Source: an uncultured Clostridia bacterium
Lineage (GTDB): Bacteria > Bacillota > Clostridia > Oscillospirales > Ruminococcaceae
Length of the DNA stretch: 10,136 nt
Direction: 5' to 3'
Assembly: GCA_938014855.1 (NCBI GenBank)
Contig: CALLQM010000126.1
Coordinates: 1-10,136 of the forward strand
Positions 6,789 to 10,136 of the stretch are shown here, in pieces (position 1 is the first letter of the stretch; each line of letters begins with the position of its first letter). A model generated the notes under the pieces. The model ran no database searches. It was not told where the DNA came from and saw only the letters and a list, made by a program, of their open reading frames with translations. The position numbers were made by a program, and so were the translations under genes.

Positions 6789-8801
6789 ATGAATGAGAGG
6801 ATGAGCGTTTTGAAAAGTATCCGAAAAAGAATTACATGGGTTCTAATTTTGGTAATTGTATCATTAAGCTGCATTTTTGGTCTTCTTTGCAGTATTCTGA
6901 ACTATCGATCCTCAATCAATCTGCTGGAGCAAACGATGACGGAAACAGCACAAGTCGCGGCAAAACAAATATCCAACGAATTACAGGCTTATAAGAGTAT
7001 CGCATATGAAGCCGGATGTTTGGATTCGCTTGCCCGCAGTTCTGTTACGAAAAATGAAAAATTGGCAATTATAAATCAAAAGAATAAAGTGAATGACTTT
7101 GTTCGCGGCAATCTTTTGGATTTAAGAGGGAATAGTCTTTTTGATGGAAAAAATTATGCAGATCGCGATTATTTTAAAGCAGCAATCAAAGGACAAACCT
7201 TTTGTTCCGATCCGATTGTCAGTAAAGTCACAGGAGTATTGACATTTATTGTAGCCGCACCTTTGTGGGAAAATGGTGTGCCTGACTCTAACGTGGTCGG
7301 GGTTGTCTATTTTGTGCCGCATGAAGATTTTTTAAATCAAGCGGTAAGTGAAATTAAAGTGGGGCAGACGGGTTCCACTTCGATTTTGAATCATGCAGGG
7401 CTCACAATTGCCAGCGAAAATGCAGAAAAAGTGGGCGCTGAAAACGTGATGGAACGTGCGAAATCGGATTCATCTTTGAGCGCCAAGGCGGCCATTGTAC
7501 AAAATATGATTGCCGGAAAAAACGGATTTGACCATTTTAAAGAAGATGGGATGTCTAGGTTTGGCGCTTATGCTCCAATAGAAGATACAAATGGTTGGAG
7601 CATTGTTGTCTCTGCCAACCAAGATGAATTTTTAAGAGGCGCAAAGCTGTCAATTTTAATTACGGCATTGTTAGTTGCATTGTTTATTCTAGCCGGAATT
7701 TTTATCGCAAATCGATTTGCCAATTCCATTGCAAAACCAATCAAAGCATCTGCGGATAGGCTGAAAGGCTTAGCGCATGGGGACTTCACATCTCCCGTAC
7801 TTAAATCGACTGCAAAAGATGAAACAGGGGAGCTTTTAAGAGACTTGAGTGTTACCGTCGATACACTCAATCGTACTGTTTCCGATCTATCGTACCATTT
7901 AGAGGAAATCGCTAGCGGGAATTTTACAAGTAATTTAACAATGGATTATCCCGGAAATTTTAGTAAATTAAAGAATTCCATTCGAGTAATTCAAGAGTCG
8001 TTTAATCGGTCGATGGGTCAGATCAATGTCAGCGCTGATCAAGTTTCAGATGGTGCGGGTCAAGTGTCATCAGGTGCACAGGCTCTTTCGCATGGAGCCT
8101 CTGAACAAGCTGGCGCCGTTGATGAATTGGCACAACTGGTAGATGATGTCTCCGGTCAAGTGCAGAATACGGCAAAAAATGCGGCGGATGTAAATTTAAA
8201 GGCAAGAAATATGGGGGAACAACTTACTTTAGGAAATCAGCAGATTCAAGATTTAATGACGGCAAATGATAGAATCAGCGAATCTTCCAATGAAATCCGC
8301 AAGATTATCAAAACGATCGAAGATATAGCGTTCCAAACCAACATTCTTGCATTAAATGCGGCAGTGGAGGCGGCAAGAGCAGGATCTGCCGGGCAGGGAT
8401 TTGCGGTGGTAGCGGATGAGGTTCGCAGTCTTGCGTCAAAAAGTGCGAAGGCGGCAAAAGAAACCGCTGAACTGATCGAAGGCTCAATCCAAGCTGTGAA
8501 AAACGGAACAGGTCTGACTCAGGGGGCAGTAGAGACTATGTCAACGGTAGTGGAAAACGCACAAGTTGTTGTTGGTGTTATCGATCAAATCTCACATGCC
8601 AGCGAACGCGAAGCAAATTTGATTCAGCAGATTACAGACAGCATTGAGCAGATTGCAAGCGTTGTGCAAACCAATTCTGCGACAGCAGAACAAAGTGCCG
8701 CGGCCGCAGAGGAACTTTCAAGCCAAGCACAGCTGATGAAAGACATGGTTAAAATTTTTCATTTAAAAACAAAACGCGAAGAATTAAAAGCAGCGAAATA
8801 A
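6789..8801 (+). CDS. Methyl-accepting chemotaxis protein with dCache sensor
   Basis: This 670-residue transmembrane chemoreceptor has a first membrane helix at about 15-37; an extracellular double-Cache domain at about 40-282 (NYADRDYFKAAIKGQ, LTFIVAAPLW and VVGVVYFVPHEDF are typical); a second membrane helix at about 287-307; HAMP at about 308-362; and a second HAMP-like stretch at about 365-412 (LEEIASGNFTSNL). The signalling coiled coil runs from about 415 to 660, with the hairpin tip at 511-546 (EDIAFQTNILALNAAVEAAR, then GQGFAVVADEVR) that contacts CheA and CheW. The RxWYxxA pattern of amino-acid-binding dCache domains is not evident (RDYFKAA instead), so the ligand cannot be named. The start is uncertain: GGGAGAG serves the ATG at 6789 at short spacing, while AGAGG lies nine bases before an in-frame TTG at 6810 that would begin MKSIRKRITW. 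The receptor gene ends at a shared terminator facing cheV. Confidence 0.93.
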   Translation: MNERMSVLKSIRKRITWVLILVIVSLSCIFGLLCSILNYRSSINLLEQTMTETAQVAAKQISNELQAYKSIAYEAGCLDSLARSSVTKNEKLAIINQKNKVNDFVRGNLLDLRGNSLFDGKNYADRDYFKAAIKGQTFCSDPIVSKVTGVLTFIVAAPLWENGVPDSNVVGVVYFVPHEDFLNQAVSEIKVGQTGSTSILNHAGLTIASENAEKVGAENVMERAKSDSSLSAKAAIVQNMIAGKNGFDHFKEDGMSRFGAYAPIEDTNGWSIVVSANQDEFLRGAKLSILITALLVALFILAGIFIANRFANSIAKPIKASADRLKGLAHGDFTSPVLKSTAKDETGELLRDLSVTVDTLNRTVSDLSYHLEEIASGNFTSNLTMDYPGNFSKLKNSIRVIQESFNRSMGQINVSADQVSDGAGQVSSGAQALSHGASEQAGAVDELAQLVDDVSGQVQNTAKNAADVNLKARNMGEQLTLGNQQIQDLMTANDRISESSNEIRKIIKTIEDIAFQTNILALNAAVEAARAGSAGQGFAVVADEVRSLASKSAKAAKETAELIEGSIQAVKNGTGLTQGAVETMSTVVENAQVVVGVIDQISHASEREANLIQQITDSIEQIASVVQTNSATAEQSAAAAEELSSQAQLMKDMVKIFHLKTKREELKAAK

Positions 8802-8817
8802 ACTACAACCAAATAAT

Positions 8818-8863
8818 AAAAAAACCAACAGCCGATCACGTGATCGGCTGTTGGCTTTCTTTT
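8818..8863. terminator. Bidirectional terminator built on a perfect 30-base palindrome
   Basis: Positions 8825-8854 read CCAACAGCCGATCAC followed by its exact reverse complement, with A-rich sequence to the left and a T-rich run (8855-8863) to the right. It lies between the convergent chemoreceptor and cheV genes and can terminate both. The central CACGTG would provide the loop of the RNA hairpin. Confidence 0.85.
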
Positions 8864-8875
8864 AAATAGGAAATA

Positions 8876-9817
8876 CTATTTTGCTTTCGAATCCGTCTTT
8901 GATGGATTGGTCAAACGGTCGATCATTGAGACCAGATTCGCAATTTCTGGTTTTGAAATTTGACCATCTGCGCCTAACTGATCCCCTTTCACTTTCATTT
9001 CTTCATTAATTAGTGAAGAAAACAGCACAACAGGTATGGTTTTCAAGACAGCATCGCTTTTGATCAATTTGGTAAGCCGATGTCCGTCCATCTGCGGCAT
9101 TTCAATGTCACTGACGATACACGAAACATGATTTTTAATCGGGTCGCCGGAAGATTTAGCTTCCTGAAGATAGTCCCAAGCCTCCTGCCCATTGTCTGTT
9201 TTTACCGTGTTGTTATAGCCTGCGCGGTGCAGAGATTCAATAATCATTTTGGATAACAGCATGGAATCTTCTGCAATCAAAATGCATTTATTGCTGCGAT
9301 GACGGTCACCTAGCCGTTCAAGATCATGATAATTGATACCTGTTTCGGGGCTGATTTCTGCTACAATTTTTTCAAAATCCAAAATTGTAATCAATCTGCC
9401 CTCATATTCTGCAATTCCGGTTGCGACACCTTCCTCGCCACCGTAAATGATGCGATCCGGTTTTTGCATTTTTGTCCACGAAATGCGGTCGATTCCGACA
9501 ACCGAGTGTACATGGAACGCAAAATTTAAATTATTGAAATGAGTGACAATAAAAATATCATGATCTTTGTTTTCGGATGGGGGAAGACTGAGGTATTTGG
9601 CGAGATCGATAACGGTAATGACCTCATCTCTTGGTTTAAAAATTCCCTCGATCACAGGATGCGCTTTTTGCATGGGTTTGACTGGGCTGATCATCATGAT
9701 TTCCCGTACTTTTGCAACATTGATACCAAAAAGTTCTCCTGCAATTGTAAACTCCATGATTTCAAGCTCATTTGTACCGGATTCCAGGAGGATTTCTGTC
9801 TGATTACGTTGCTTCAT
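8876..9817 (-). CDS. cheV: Chemotaxis coupling protein CheV (CheW plus receiver)
   Basis: The product is 313 residues, a usual CheV length. Residues about 10-160 are a CheW-like domain (ELEIMEFTIAGELFGINVAK, EGIFKPRDEVITVIDLAKYL, GRLITILDFEKI). Residues about 177-300 are a response-regulator receiver with all key residues: acidic pair E183-D184 in LIAEDS, phospho-acceptor D237 in VSDIEMPQMDG, Ser at the switch position in VVLFSSL, and K289 in ISKPE. It couples chemoreceptors to CheA and, when phosphorylated, contributes to adaptation. I place the start at the ATG with GGAG ten bases upstream; the longer in-frame reading from TTG at 9838 adds seven residues without family support. It is a single-gene unit, convergent with the chemoreceptor gene, and may serve that receptor. 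Confidence 0.93.
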   Translation of the reverse strand: MKQRNQTEILLESGTNELEIMEFTIAGELFGINVAKVREIMMISPVKPMQKAHPVIEGIFKPRDEVITVIDLAKYLSLPPSENKDHDIFIVTHFNNLNFAFHVHSVVGIDRISWTKMQKPDRIIYGGEEGVATGIAEYEGRLITILDFEKIVAEISPETGINYHDLERLGDRHRSNKCILIAEDSMLLSKMIIESLHRAGYNNTVKTDNGQEAWDYLQEAKSSGDPIKNHVSCIVSDIEMPQMDGHRLTKLIKSDAVLKTIPVVLFSSLINEEMKVKGDQLGADGQISKPEIANLVSMIDRLTNPSKTDSKAK

Positions 9818-9900
9818 AAACCGAACACTCCATTTCAAGCTAATATTTCCAATAACATAAGCGGCTTAGCGAATGCTTCTTACAAATTATAACAGTTATA

Positions 9901-9933
9901 ATTATATAATCGGCATGAAAAAGAAAAAATCAA
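9901..9933 (-). promoter_or_regulatory. Candidate cheV promoter, sigma-D-like
   Basis: On the minus strand GCCGATTA (9914 to 9907) is close to the sigma-D -10 consensus, with TTGA 15 bases upstream (9933 to 9930), a poor match to TAAA. It is immediately followed by TATAAT (9906 to 9901), a perfect sigma-A -10 without a clear -35, so either sigma factor is possible. Confidence 0.4.
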
Positions 9934-9944
9934 GCGTTTAAACA

Positions 9945-9958
9945 TTACAAAATTGTAA
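9945..9958. repeat. Short inverted repeat TTACAA-AA-TTGTAA
   Basis: Six-base arms flank AA just upstream of the cheV promoter candidate. It could be an operator half-site pair, but repeats this short arise by chance in AT-rich DNA. Confidence 0.3.
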
Positions 9959-10074
9959 CCGACAGTAACTATAAAAAACTTCCATTATTTGCTGTATTTT
10001 ATAAAAAAGAATATCTAATTTTATATAAAACGACAAGATTAGCGGTTGCGTATTTTTTTTAATTTAGTTGACTA

Positions 10075-10096
10075 AATAACTGTCGAAATAGTTATT
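10075..10096. repeat. Inverted repeat, possible operator of the next gene
   Basis: AATAACT (10075-10081) and AGTTATT (10090-10096) are exact reverse complements separated by GTCGAAAT. The site follows a TTGACT hexamer at 10068-10073, a good -35 candidate with no clear -10 at the right distance, so a repressor or activator site for the gene starting at the window edge is plausible. Confidence 0.4.
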
Positions 10097-10119
10097 AGGA
10101 GTTATATATATAATATATA

Positions 10120-10136
10120 GGGGGTCTTATTTTGCA
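10120..10136 (+). promoter_or_regulatory. Ribosome binding site and possible TTG start of a cut-off gene
   Basis: GGGGG at 10120-10124 lies seven bases before TTG at 10132-10134, at the last bases of the window. This looks like the beginning of a plus-strand gene, but only one codon is visible and its identity cannot be judged. Confidence 0.3.

Larger units (their letters stand above)
9839..10131. other. AT-rich intergenic region upstream of cheV
   Basis: About 290 bases hold no credible gene. On the cheV side there is a sigma-D-like promoter near 9901-9933. Inside lie the short inverted repeat TTACAA-AA-TTGTAA (9945-9958), an eight-T run at 10053-10060 without a matching stem, and an inverted repeat at 10075-10096. 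The right end is a TA-alternating stretch (10102-10119) leading into a ribosome binding site. Confidence 0.7.

Noticed and set aside
9818..9838. TTG at 9838 as the cheV start
   Set aside because: It adds seven residues outside the family pattern with only a weak upstream purine stretch, while the ATG at 9817 has GGAG ten bases before it.
9539..9892. Plus-strand frames opposite cheV
   Set aside because: cheV is unambiguous on the other strand; these frames have no ribosome binding site or recognisable protein pattern.
9960..10120. AT-rich tract as a replication origin or attachment site
   Set aside because: No repeated DnaA-box-like motifs, direct repeats, tRNA or integrase are visible; divergent promoter DNA explains it.

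Overview
The window looks like a motility, chemotaxis and c-di-GMP signalling region from an anaerobic Firmicute, most likely of class Clostridia and perhaps Oscillospirales. That placement rests on AT-rich intergenic DNA, strong purine-rich ribosome binding sites, GTG and TTG start candidates, and the gene families present: an orphan FlhB C-terminal domain, a YcgR-like PilZ protein, a degenerate EAL-HDOD protein, a dCache chemoreceptor and CheV. I see no transposase, integrase, CRISPR array, tRNA or rRNA.

Layout. Positions 92-1871 hold two overlapping plus-strand genes: a long helical protein with a FliK/YlqG-like C-terminal domain, and a free-standing FlhB cytoplasmic-domain paralogue (YlqH-like). 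After a 116-base gap with sigma-A-type promoter candidates, 1988-6133 is a tight three-gene operon: a PilZ c-di-GMP receptor, a 717-residue FtsA-like actin-fold protein with a long C-terminal extension, and an EAL-HDOD protein. It ends at a bidirectional terminator (6136-6168) shared with a convergent minus-strand gene (6167-6643), whose protein resembles the cytoplasmic segment of MotA but has no membrane segments. A divergent intergenic region follows, then a chemoreceptor (6789-8801). The receptor converges on a minus-strand cheV (8876-9817) across a perfect 30-base palindrome. The last 300 bases are AT-rich regulatory DNA facing cheV on one side and probably a new plus-strand gene at the window edge on the other.

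How the genes may work together. The receptor and CheV belong to chemotaxis. The first two genes and the MotA-like protein point to the flagellar export apparatus and motor. The PilZ protein keeps its c-di-GMP-binding motifs, while the EAL domain three genes into the window has lost its catalytic motifs and is probably a scaffold. The most unusual element is the FtsA-like ATPase between them. It keeps the nucleotide-binding motifs and the 1C-type domain, lacks an evident FtsA-type membrane-targeting helix, and carries what I read as three tandem ThiS/MoaD/ubiquitin-like beta-grasp modules. Co-transcription with PilZ and HDOD proteins suggests a c-di-GMP-responsive, actin-fold assembly system rather than ordinary cell division. 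That last step is inference.
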